Origin: Acidobacteriota bacterium | Lineage (GTDB): Bacteria; Acidobacteriota; Terriglobia; Bryobacterales; Bryobacteraceae | Assembly: GCA_026393985.1 (NCBI GenBank) | Contig: JAPKZB010000001.1 | Coordinates: 1-64,000 of the forward strand | Reading direction: 5' to 3' | Length of the DNA stretch: 64,000 nt | In this document: positions 26,073-34,178 of the stretch, piece by piece | How the letters are laid out: each line of letters starts with the position of its first letter | Numbering within the stretch: position 1 is the stretch's first letter | Translations under genes and position numbers: made by a program | Notes under the pieces: model-generated | The model's input: only the letters and a program-made list of their open reading frames with translations | What the model was told of the DNA's origin: nothing | Database searches by the model: none

Positions 26073-26495
26073 GTGATCGATTTCGGCTTACTGACGCTCC
26101 GGATAGGATTTGGCCTCGGCATGGCGGTGCTGCACGGGGCGGGGAAGGTGGCGGCCGCCTGGGCCTACTTTCGGCATGGCGTTGCGTGGGACCTGCCGCC
26201 GGAGGTCGTCCTGCTCGGCTTCCCCTGGCCGGTGGCATTCGCCCTTGCGGCGACGGCCGCCGAGTTTGGTGCCGCCCTGCTGTTAGCCTGCGGACTCTTC
26301 ACCCGCCCAAGCGCCGCGGCGCTGGCTTTCACGATGGCGATGGCGGCACGCTACCATGCCGTGGCGGGCGGCCTCGGCGAGCCTGCCGCAGCCTACGGGC
26401 TCGTCTTCCTGAGCTTGGCGATTACCGGTGGCGGACGCTACGCCGCCGACGCCTACCGCCTCCGCCGCCCGGCCCGCAGCGAACCATCCCGATGA
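26073..26495 (+). CDS. DoxX-family membrane protein
   Basis: A 140-aa protein with about four hydrophobic helices. The first helix begins FGLLTLRIGFGLGMAVLHG and is followed by the HGAGK segment common in DoxX proteins. I prefer the GTG at 26073 because it starts just before helix 1 and gives a normal family length; the ATG at 26001 would overlap the divergent dehydrogenase start. TACACT (26058-26063) is suitably placed for a near-leaderless transcript. Function in the family is poorly defined, often redox- or quinone-linked. Confidence 0.75.
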   Translation: MIDFGLLTLRIGFGLGMAVLHGAGKVAAAWAYFRHGVAWDLPPEVVLLGFPWPVAFALAATAAEFGAALLLACGLFTRPSAAALAFTMAMAARYHAVAGGLGEPAAAYGLVFLSLAITGGGRYAADAYRLRRPARSEPSR

Positions 26496-26663
26496 GGAGG
26501 TCCGGCCCGAGCCCCGAGCCGTAGAATTGCCCATCACCGTCCCGGCGCCCGCACCCCGGCCCCGCCGCGCATCCCGCCTCCGCCTGACCTCCAGCCCACG
26601 GTAGAACGTCTCCCACCGCGTCACCGGATCCGCACTCCCCACCCCGCGCCCCGGCCCCACCCC

Positions 26664-29150
26664 TCAACCCGCCTGCGCCTGTGCCTCCAGCCGCCGATGA
26701 AACTCCTCGTACCGCGTCGCCGGATCATGAAACCGCACCGTGTACTCCCCCGGACCCGGCACCGGCGCCGCAAACCGGTTCCCCGTCAGCCGCAAACTGT
26801 ACAGCACCCGCCCCTCGGCGTCCTGCACCTCCGCCACGCAACGCGTCCGCCCCGTTAACTCCGGCAGCCGGTAGGCCGACCGCGGCATATCGCTGATCCT
26901 CACCGGCCAGCCCGGATACGGTTTATCGCCCTTGGCGATACTCGCCCAACGCGGCCAGTTCGTCAACGTGATCTGATGGTCGGCCCGCGAGATCTCCACC
27001 GCGCCAAACCCCGGCGCCCGGTTGTTCAACGCCGTTGGCAGCACCCCGAACTGCATCGGGTTCGCCACGGCGTGCACCGTGATCTTGTTCCCAAAGCCAT
27101 CGGTGAACTCGCCCGTGTTCCGCGGGCTGTGCGGCAGCGGATGCCGGCCCGGCTTGGGCGGAAACCACCGCCGCGGAAAGATATTCGAAACCGCCGGCGT
27201 GCACAACGCAAACGGACCGTCGTTCCAATCCTCGATCCCGTACTGCACCGTGCTCCCCAGATGCTGATCGCCGGCAATGTGAAACGCGCTCGCCTGCCGC
27301 AGCAGCCGCAGCGCCTGGTTGCGGCCGTGCTGCGGCCAGCCGTTCGAGTCATGATCCATCGTCGGAATCTCGCCCTCGCCGTACTCGCCCGGCTTCAGCA
27401 CCGGCAGTTTCGTCGTCACGGCGTCGGTCCGCGCCGGCGCCGGCAGCGTGGCCAGCGTGCAAAAGATCGTGGCGCTGACGGCACACTTCATCCAAATGCC
27501 GTTCGTCCAGTCCATCGCCCAATCGGCCAGAAACCGCTCCTGCCGCGGCCCGAGCAGCTCGGCAGCCGGCGAATCCTGGCCCCTCCACTCCGGATTCTGC
27601 GGAAACCCATTCACAATCCGCGCCTCCGGCAGCACGGTCTTCGGCGCGGTCTTCCATTTGCGGTCCTCGAGCAGCGCAAAGCTCACCCCGCCCCACACCA
27701 GATGGGTGTACAGCACCCCGATACCCTGCTCGACCGGCGTCTTCTCGTACGGATCCGGCAGATGGCTCGCCTGCGTCCGCTGCACCAGATTCACCCACGG
27801 CGCCGGCATCGTATACCCGCCCGAATCCTGCCCCGGCTGCCCCTGCCCCTCGGCCTTCCGCCCCCCGGCCCCCCACACGTTCCCGTGAAACACATCATGA
27901 TCATCCGGCAGGCACACGCACGGCGTGTTCCGCGTCAACTCGCCCCACGCCCAGCCGAACAGATACCACTTGCGCAGATAATCCAGCCGCGCCGCCGCCG
28001 CCGGCGCCCGCTCAATCCCGTAGTCGCCGTTGCGCTCATAGATCTGATCCCCCGTGAAAAACAGAATATCGGGCCGCAGCGTCTGCAAATTCTCAAAAAT
28101 AGGCGCGTGCGGATACCCGTAGTCGCCCTGACAGGTCAGCGCGCCGATCGTCAGCTTGGGCTTGTCCACGGGGTCATGCGGAATCGTCCCCTTCAGCCGC
28201 GCGGCCCCGTAATGTACCTCATATGGGGTATCTGCGGCCGCGGTCCACGCCACCCGAAAAGTAGCCGTCGCCGAATCCCGGTCCACCGCCGCCGTGGCCA
28301 GTTTCCGCCCCTCCGCGTGCAACTCGACTGTCGCCCCCGGCTCCTCCACCGGCGCCAACTGCACGGTCATCTTCAGCACTTTATGCGAAACCGTGAACTG
28401 ATTGAACAGCAGCGGCCCCCACGCCCGCTCCGGCCGCGCCGCCACCTGGGTGCCGGAGACCTTCAGGTTGCGAAACCAGTACCGCACGTTGCCGCCGCGT
28501 TCGGTAAACGGACGCGGGGCAAAGCCAAAGTCGGCGGCCGTTGACCGTTCCGGCGATCGCCGCACCGGCCCATGGGAGCAAACCACGGCGACGAGGCCTG
28601 GAACCCACTCCGCCGGCACCCGTTCGCGCTTGTACTCGGCCAGCACCGGCCCCGCCGGGTCGAACGCGGTCAGCGTCAGCACCCCGGGTTCGGAACTCAG
28701 CCGCAGCCGCACCGGCTTCGTCGGATCGAGCACCGGAGAGGAGTTCGTCAAGTCGGCAATGAACAGCCGCCCGTCCGTCGTTATCCCGCAGTTGACCCCA
28801 CGGCCAAAGATCGCATCGTCCCGGTAGTCGCCGAAGTTGCCGCGCATCCCGATCCGCAGCCCCGCCCAACCCTCCTCCATCTTCGTCCCCGGCGCAAGCG
28901 GACCCATTTCGACCTCCACCAGCACCGTGCCTGGCGCCGCCACAATCTCCTGGGTCAGCAGCGCCACCGACCGGTCGCCGCCCGAGACGATGCACTCGAT
29001 CCGCCCGTCGTGCAACTGCCAGTCCTGCAGCGGATTGGCCCAGTAGTCGGGGCCAATCCAGGGGCGGGTGATCCCGCCGGGCAGGGCGGTTTGGGCCAGG
29101 GCCGGAGTGGCGAGGGCGACAGTGCGCAGGAGTTCGCGGCGAGTAGGCAT
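26664..29150 (-). CDS. PhoD-like metallophosphoesterase with N-terminal beta domains
   Basis: The 828-aa protein has a twin-arginine-type signal (MPTRRELLRTVALATPALA), ~320 residues of beta-rich domains, and a PhoD-like phosphatase core with metal-binding GDQIYE (367-372), PDDHD (415-419) and HIAGDQHLGS. PhoD enzymes hydrolyse phosphomono- or diesters outside the cytoplasm. The region before the core is longer than in classical PhoD. It lies just past the terminator of the TonB-type receptor gene on the same strand, so it needs its own promoter. No Shine-Dalgarno is visible. Confidence 0.85.
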   Translation of the reverse strand: MPTRRELLRTVALATPALAQTALPGGITRPWIGPDYWANPLQDWQLHDGRIECIVSGGDRSVALLTQEIVAAPGTVLVEVEMGPLAPGTKMEEGWAGLRIGMRGNFGDYRDDAIFGRGVNCGITTDGRLFIADLTNSSPVLDPTKPVRLRLSSEPGVLTLTAFDPAGPVLAEYKRERVPAEWVPGLVAVVCSHGPVRRSPERSTAADFGFAPRPFTERGGNVRYWFRNLKVSGTQVAARPERAWGPLLFNQFTVSHKVLKMTVQLAPVEEPGATVELHAEGRKLATAAVDRDSATATFRVAWTAAADTPYEVHYGAARLKGTIPHDPVDKPKLTIGALTCQGDYGYPHAPIFENLQTLRPDILFFTGDQIYERNGDYGIERAPAAAARLDYLRKWYLFGWAWGELTRNTPCVCLPDDHDVFHGNVWGAGGRKAEGQGQPGQDSGGYTMPAPWVNLVQRTQASHLPDPYEKTPVEQGIGVLYTHLVWGGVSFALLEDRKWKTAPKTVLPEARIVNGFPQNPEWRGQDSPAAELLGPRQERFLADWAMDWTNGIWMKCAVSATIFCTLATLPAPARTDAVTTKLPVLKPGEYGEGEIPTMDHDSNGWPQHGRNQALRLLRQASAFHIAGDQHLGSTVQYGIEDWNDGPFALCTPAVSNIFPRRWFPPKPGRHPLPHSPRNTGEFTDGFGNKITVHAVANPMQFGVLPTALNNRAPGFGAVEISRADHQITLTNWPRWASIAKGDKPYPGWPVRISDMPRSAYRLPELTGRTRCVAEVQDAEGRVLYSLRLTGNRFAAPVPGPGEYTVRFHDPATRYEEFHRRLEAQAQAG

Positions 29151-29157
29151 GAGTTTT

Positions 29158-29198
29158 TAAACTAACAAACAAACAGGCCGCCCTGAGCGGGCGGCCTG
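29158..29198 (-). terminator. Intrinsic terminator of the TonB-type receptor gene
   Basis: Read on the minus strand, a perfect 10-bp stem (CAGGCCGCCC and its complement, 29174-29198) is followed by a T-rich tract TTTGTTTGTTAGTTT. It stands 29 bp beyond the receptor stop codon. Confidence 0.88.
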
Positions 29199-29226
29199 TA
29201 GAAGGAGCGAGTCTGACTTTCTTTCG

Positions 29227-32200
29227 TTACCAGATCAACCGGAGCACCAGGGTGATGTTCCGCGAATTGGTGTCCGTGTCCTGGTAGTAACCGAAGGCGG
29301 CGGGTGCGGCCAACGAGACCCCGGGACGGCTGAACTGGGTATTGTTGAAAAAGTTGAAGAACTGGCTCTGCGCCTGGATGCGGAACCGCTCGGTCAGCAC
29401 GAAATCCTTTTGCAAGGTGGCGTCGTACTGCGTCAGGCCGTTCACCCGGATCACGTTGCGTCCCAGCGTCCCGAAGTTGCCGATCAGCGGCTGAGACAGG
29501 CCGGAGTTGACGGTCTTGAACTGTGCCTGCGTCACCGTTCCCGGGTTGGGAAGGAACTTCAGGTTCAGCGGACCATCCAGGTTCGGGCGCAGCGCGCCGC
29601 CGCCGCCGAGCAGCAGCGGATCGGGCAAGGCTAACCGGGCGCCGCTCAGCAGGTTGATGGGGTTGCCGCTCTGCATCTGGAAGATGCCGGAGAGGTTCCA
29701 CCCGCCGATCAGGGTGCGGACGAAGCGATTGGTGTTGGTGAACTTCGGCAGATCGTAGGAGTGGGTGAAGACGACCCGGTGGGGCACGTCGAAGCCCGAA
29801 ACCGCGCGGTTATCGCGGTTGTTGAACGGGTTCTGCTGGCTCGGGGTGTCGGTGGCGATTACGTTCAGCACGTCGCTGACGTCATCGATGGACTTGGACC
29901 AGGTGTAGGCCGCCGTGAAGCCGAAACCGCTGCGGAAGGTGCGGGCGGCGTAGGCCTGGAAGGAGTGGTAGTTCGAGTTGGCCGAAGATTCGGCGAGCGT
30001 CACGCCCGTAAATCGGGGGTCGATCCGGTTGGTCGTCCCCGTCGGCGGAGCGTTCAAACCCGCGTTGATGGCCCGGTAGTCGTTAATCCGGGCGTTCTCG
30101 TCGGCCACCGAGGTAGCCGGTACGACCAGACCCGGACGCACGGTGTTGATCGGACGGGCACGTTGCAGGAAGTTGCTCTTGGTTCCCACGTAGCCGATCC
30201 GGCCCACGAAGCCATTGCCGAGCTGCCGTTCAATGTTCAGACTCCACTGCTGCGTCTGCGGATTGCGCATCGCGTAATCGACCGGCGAGATGCCACCGAA
30301 GTTGCGCACGGTGGTGCCAAAGTTGCCCACCGTGGCGCGGCCCGTCTGTTGGAAGGCCGCGGTGCCCGCGACAAAGTTGGCCAGCGAGTTGGCGCCGGTG
30401 AAATCCGTCGTCGAGAAGTTGTACATGAACGGCGGAGCAAACCGCAGGTTGGTAATCGGGTTCAGGAAAATGAAGTCATACGCCCAGCCATAGCCGCCAC
30501 GCACGCTCCACTTGTCGGAGTTGCCCGGGCTCCAGGCGAAGCCGAACCGGGGCGCCCAGTTGTAGTTGGTGTTGAACGCCGTGGGCGTCACCTCGATTGA
30601 TCCCAACGCCCCCGTGCCGGCACCGCCCAGGGCGGCCTGCCGGTCCAGATTCAGGTTCGACAGCAGCTTGTTCACTTCAGAAACGCCACCGGCGATCTCC
30701 AGCCGAACGCCCAGGTTCAGCGTCAAATTCCGCCGGATCCGCCAATCGTCCTGGAAGAAGGCACCCTGATTGGAAACCCGGTTGCCGCGGATCGAACCGC
30801 CGAACCGCTGGCTATAGATCACCGGGTTGCCGAGTTGGAACTCCTGGAAGTTGGCAAAGGTGAACGAGCCGCGCGTGTTCGAATCAAAAATCGAATTGGC
30901 CTGAATCCTTTCGAAGTTATAGCCGCCCTTGAACGTGTGGGCCCCCGAACTCTTTGTCACCGTCGTCAGCGAGTTGTAGACGTTCTGCGTGCGGCCCTGT
31001 GGTAGACCGGACCAGCTTCCCAATTCGGCCAAGCCGTTCTGGAATCCTACCGAAGCCGCTTTGATGTCGGCCAGCGGCGTAAAGTTCGGATTGCTGCGCA
31101 GGAACCCACCGAGCTGATTCAGCACCAGCGTGGGCGAAATGACACGCGTGTAGCTGAGGGTAATCGACTGCGGCGTGCTCGTCGAACTGGCTCCGTTCAC
31201 CGGGAGATTCGAGGAGATAAAGGTCAACCCGGGGCTGCGCGACTCAGAATCCTGATACGCGTAGCGCCCCCAGATCGTGTCCTTGGACGTCATGTTGTAG
31301 TCGATCTTGCCCGAGTAGGCGATCGAGTTGGTCCCGAGAGGCGCCGGGTTCGACACCGTACCCGAATCCGAGGCTACGCCCTGCGTCGCCTGCCATAGAG
31401 CCCGCGCCGCCGGGTTGGTGATGCCGGCCACCTGCGCGTTGGTTGGCACTACGGCCACTCGGGTGCCGCCGGCTCCCCGAATCTTCTGCTGTTCGTAAGT
31501 CCCGAAGTAGAACAACTTGTCGCGGAAAATGCGGCCCCCAATCGCCGCGCCCCACTGGTTGTCCCGCAGCGTCGCCGCCCGACCGGTCCGGTCAAAATAG
31601 TCGCGCGAGTTCAGCTTGTCGTTGCGGAGGAATTCAAACAGTCGACCATGGAAATCGTTGGTCCCGCTCTTGGTGAGGATCTGGTACTGCGAACTCCCGT
31701 TGCGGCCATACTCGGCGCTGAAGTTATTCGCAATCACATTCACTTCTTTAATGCCATCCAGCAGCACCGTGCCGATGCCCGCCCCGCCCGTCGTCGAAAC
31801 GTCGGAGGCGTTGGCGTTATCAATCGTGATGTTGTTCGCGCGGCCGCGTCCACCGTTCGAGTTGTAGCTGCCCAGGCCAAGAAACGGGTTCCGCACGCTC
31901 ACCGGCGTCACGCCCGGCGTCGTACCCGCCAACGCCAGAGCGCCACCCTGCAACGGCAGCTGCGTCACCGCTTTGGACTCTACGCTGGTCTGCATCTGCG
32001 CCGAGGTGGTCGCAATCGTCAACGCCGACTCTTCAATCACAACTTCAGACTTGGTGGCCGAGACTTCCAGCTTGACACTCACTTCCCGGGTGGCCCCGGA
32101 GTTGACGAGCGCCGTTGTCGCCACGCTCGAAAAGCCCGCGTTTTCAATGCGAACCGAGTAGTCGCCGACTGCCAGCAGCGAAAACCGTGCCGTTCCGGTG

Positions 32201-32385
32201 GCATCCGTCACCGCATCGCGGGAGGTTCCCTGGGTCGAGTTGCGAACAGAAACCTTGGCGCCAACCACGACGGCCGCCGAAGGGTCACTGACGCGGACAA
32301 CAAGATCACCGGTAATCTGCGCGAAGGAGGATATGGCCAATCCTGTGAAAGCCAACAGGAGCTTGGCGGAGTTTCTGTGTGTCAT
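29227..32385 (-). CDS. TonB-dependent receptor, Oar-like with carboxypeptidase-regulatory domain
   Basis: The 1052-aa outer-membrane protein has a signal peptide (cleavage near SSFAQ), an N-terminal CarboxypepD_reg-like Ig fold (about 25-110, VTDATGTARFSLLAVGDYSV), a plug region with GGRGRANNITIDNANAS, and a long beta-barrel. It ends in RNITLVLRLIW with the terminal aromatic typical of outer-membrane barrels. These very long Oar-like receptors are greatly expanded in Acidobacteriota and are thought to import large or glycan substrates. It is 104 bp downstream of the permease gene and ends in a clear terminator. Confidence 0.92.
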   Translation of the reverse strand: MTHRNSAKLLLAFTGLAISSFAQITGDLVVRVSDPSAAVVVGAKVSVRNSTQGTSRDAVTDATGTARFSLLAVGDYSVRIENAGFSSVATTALVNSGATREVSVKLEVSATKSEVVIEESALTIATTSAQMQTSVESKAVTQLPLQGGALALAGTTPGVTPVSVRNPFLGLGSYNSNGGRGRANNITIDNANASDVSTTGGAGIGTVLLDGIKEVNVIANNFSAEYGRNGSSQYQILTKSGTNDFHGRLFEFLRNDKLNSRDYFDRTGRAATLRDNQWGAAIGGRIFRDKLFYFGTYEQQKIRGAGGTRVAVVPTNAQVAGITNPAARALWQATQGVASDSGTVSNPAPLGTNSIAYSGKIDYNMTSKDTIWGRYAYQDSESRSPGLTFISSNLPVNGASSTSTPQSITLSYTRVISPTLVLNQLGGFLRSNPNFTPLADIKAASVGFQNGLAELGSWSGLPQGRTQNVYNSLTTVTKSSGAHTFKGGYNFERIQANSIFDSNTRGSFTFANFQEFQLGNPVIYSQRFGGSIRGNRVSNQGAFFQDDWRIRRNLTLNLGVRLEIAGGVSEVNKLLSNLNLDRQAALGGAGTGALGSIEVTPTAFNTNYNWAPRFGFAWSPGNSDKWSVRGGYGWAYDFIFLNPITNLRFAPPFMYNFSTTDFTGANSLANFVAGTAAFQQTGRATVGNFGTTVRNFGGISPVDYAMRNPQTQQWSLNIERQLGNGFVGRIGYVGTKSNFLQRARPINTVRPGLVVPATSVADENARINDYRAINAGLNAPPTGTTNRIDPRFTGVTLAESSANSNYHSFQAYAARTFRSGFGFTAAYTWSKSIDDVSDVLNVIATDTPSQQNPFNNRDNRAVSGFDVPHRVVFTHSYDLPKFTNTNRFVRTLIGGWNLSGIFQMQSGNPINLLSGARLALPDPLLLGGGGALRPNLDGPLNLKFLPNPGTVTQAQFKTVNSGLSQPLIGNFGTLGRNVIRVNGLTQYDATLQKDFVLTERFRIQAQSQFFNFFNNTQFSRPGVSLAAPAAFGYYQDTDTNSRNITLVLRLIW

Positions 32386-32489
32386 AGTTCGATGTACCTC
32401 TTGGAAAACAAGTCGCCTGGAGAAGGACCAACTCGTCTCTCAAATACTTATCGGGATCGAATGACAAACTTTTATGAAATCCGCATCGT

Positions 32490-33980
32490 TTACCGCGCCG
32501 CCGTCCGCTGCTTGCCGTACAGGAAATAAATCCCCAGCCCCAACGCCAGCCACACAAAGAACCGAACCCAAGTCTCGAGTGGCAAACTCAGCATCAAAAC
32601 CAAGCAAAAGAAGATAGACAACAGCGGCAGGAAGGGAACCCAGGGGACCCGGAACCCCCGCGGCCGGTCCGGCTCCGTCCTCCGCAAAACCAGCACCCCG
32701 ATCGACGCCAGCATAAACGCAAACAACGTACCAATATTCGATAGATCCGCAAAGGTTCCAATATCAAAGATACCGGCCGGAATTCCCACTAAAAAGCCCG
32801 CCACCCACGTGGCCGTATGCGGCGTCTTATACCGCGGATGCACCGTGGCAAACCGGTCCGGCAAAAACCGGTCCCGCGCCATCGCAAACCAGATCCGCGC
32901 CTGCCCGTACTGAAACACGAGCAGCGAACTCAACATCCCGATCACCGCCCCCGTCGAAACCACCACCTGCAGGTTATCCTTGCCGATCGCGGTCAACGCC
33001 TTAGCCACCGGCGCCGCCGTATCGAGCTCCTTCCAGTTGATGACCCCCGTCAGCACCGTCGCTACCGACGCATAGAGCACCGCGCAAATCCCCAGCGTCA
33101 TGAAGATGCCAAACGGGAGATCCCGCTTCGGGTTCCGGCACTCCTCCGCCGCCGTCGAGACCGAATCAAAACCGATATAGGTGAAAAAGACAATCGCCGC
33201 GCCCGTCAACACCCCGGAAAACCCGTTCGGCATAAACGGCGTATAGTTGGCCGCCTGCACCGAACCCGCCGCGCCAAACACAAAAATCAGAATCGCCGCC
33301 ACCTTGATGAACACCATCATCAGGTTAGCCCGCGCCGACTCCTGCACCCCCTTCACGAGCACCCAGGTGACGCCAATCAAGATAATCAGCGTCGGCAGAT
33401 TAAACCACGCCCCCGAAAACTCCCCCCCCACAATCATCGGCTGCGACAACACAAACGGCAGCTCGACCCCGATCAGCGCCTTCAAAATCGCATTGATGTA
33501 GGCCGAAAACCCCACCGCTACGGCCATATTCGAGACCGCGTACTCCAGAATCAGATCCCAGCCGATAATCCAGGCCACAATTTCGCCCATCGTCGCGTAA
33601 GCGTACGTGTAGGCGCTGCCCGCCACCGGGATCATTGACGCCAACTCGGCGTAGCACAACCCCGCCAGCCCACAGATTAGCGCAAGAATCAGGAAAGAAA
33701 GCGCTACCGCCGGACCCGCGCCAGGCCGGCCAATGGTGGACACGGCATTCGGACCCTGCATCAGCAGGTCCAACACCGGAGCGTGGAAAATAGAGTGCGT
33801 CTTCAGCGTAACGCCGGAGGCGGCGGTACCGGTAAGGCTGAAGATGCCGGAGCCGATAACGGCTCCGATGCCTAACGCGGTGAGGCTCCACGGTCCCAGC
33901 GACCGCTCGAGCCGCCTGCCGGATTGTTCCGAATCTGCAATCAGAGCATCGATGCTCTTCTTACGAAACAACTGGCTCAA
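32490..33980 (-). CDS. APC-superfamily amino acid permease (cationic amino acid transporter-like)
   Basis: The 496-aa inner-membrane protein has about 12-14 hydrophobic helices. It shows the APC signature GIGAVIGSGIFSLTG in helix 1, the Glu-rich CYAELASMIPVAGSAYTYAY segment, and FFTYIGFDSVSTAAEECRNP typical of the CAT subgroup. It would import amino acids by proton- or exchange-driven transport. Start at 33980 gives the usual short N-terminus MSQLFRKKS ahead of the first helix. Substrate specificity is not readable. Confidence 0.92.
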   Translation of the reverse strand: MSQLFRKKSIDALIADSEQSGRRLERSLGPWSLTALGIGAVIGSGIFSLTGTAASGVTLKTHSIFHAPVLDLLMQGPNAVSTIGRPGAGPAVALSFLILALICGLAGLCYAELASMIPVAGSAYTYAYATMGEIVAWIIGWDLILEYAVSNMAVAVGFSAYINAILKALIGVELPFVLSQPMIVGGEFSGAWFNLPTLIILIGVTWVLVKGVQESARANLMMVFIKVAAILIFVFGAAGSVQAANYTPFMPNGFSGVLTGAAIVFFTYIGFDSVSTAAEECRNPKRDLPFGIFMTLGICAVLYASVATVLTGVINWKELDTAAPVAKALTAIGKDNLQVVVSTGAVIGMLSSLLVFQYGQARIWFAMARDRFLPDRFATVHPRYKTPHTATWVAGFLVGIPAGIFDIGTFADLSNIGTLFAFMLASIGVLVLRRTEPDRPRGFRVPWVPFLPLLSIFFCLVLMLSLPLETWVRFFVWLALGLGIYFLYGKQRTAAR

Positions 33981-34013
33981 AACAGGAGCCTCCCGCGATG
34001 GATTTTCTATCGC

Positions 34014-34178
34014 CTAGCGCTTACGGATCGTCTGGCCCTTGGCCATCTTCTTCACTTTCTTCTTCATCGATCCGCGCGCTACGGTTTCGGCGCGCTTCGG
34101 CTTGGCCGGCGCCTCGGCGCGAGCCTTCCGCTTCAGCGCTTTGCGTTCTTTTCTGTCAGAGACGTGCTTGGTATTCAT
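34014..34178 (-). CDS. 54-aa highly basic protein coupled to uvrD/pcrA
   Basis: Its ATG overlaps the helicase stop codon as ATGA (34175-34178), a classic arrangement for translational coupling. The product starts MNTKHVSDRKERKALKRKAR and ends KKMAKGQTIRKR. About a third of its residues are Lys or Arg, with no Cys, so nucleic-acid or ribosome binding is plausible (inference). No family recognised. Too short for ordinary gene finders. Confidence 0.7.
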   Translation of the reverse strand: MNTKHVSDRKERKALKRKARAEAPAKPKRAETVARGSMKKKVKKMAKGQTIRKR

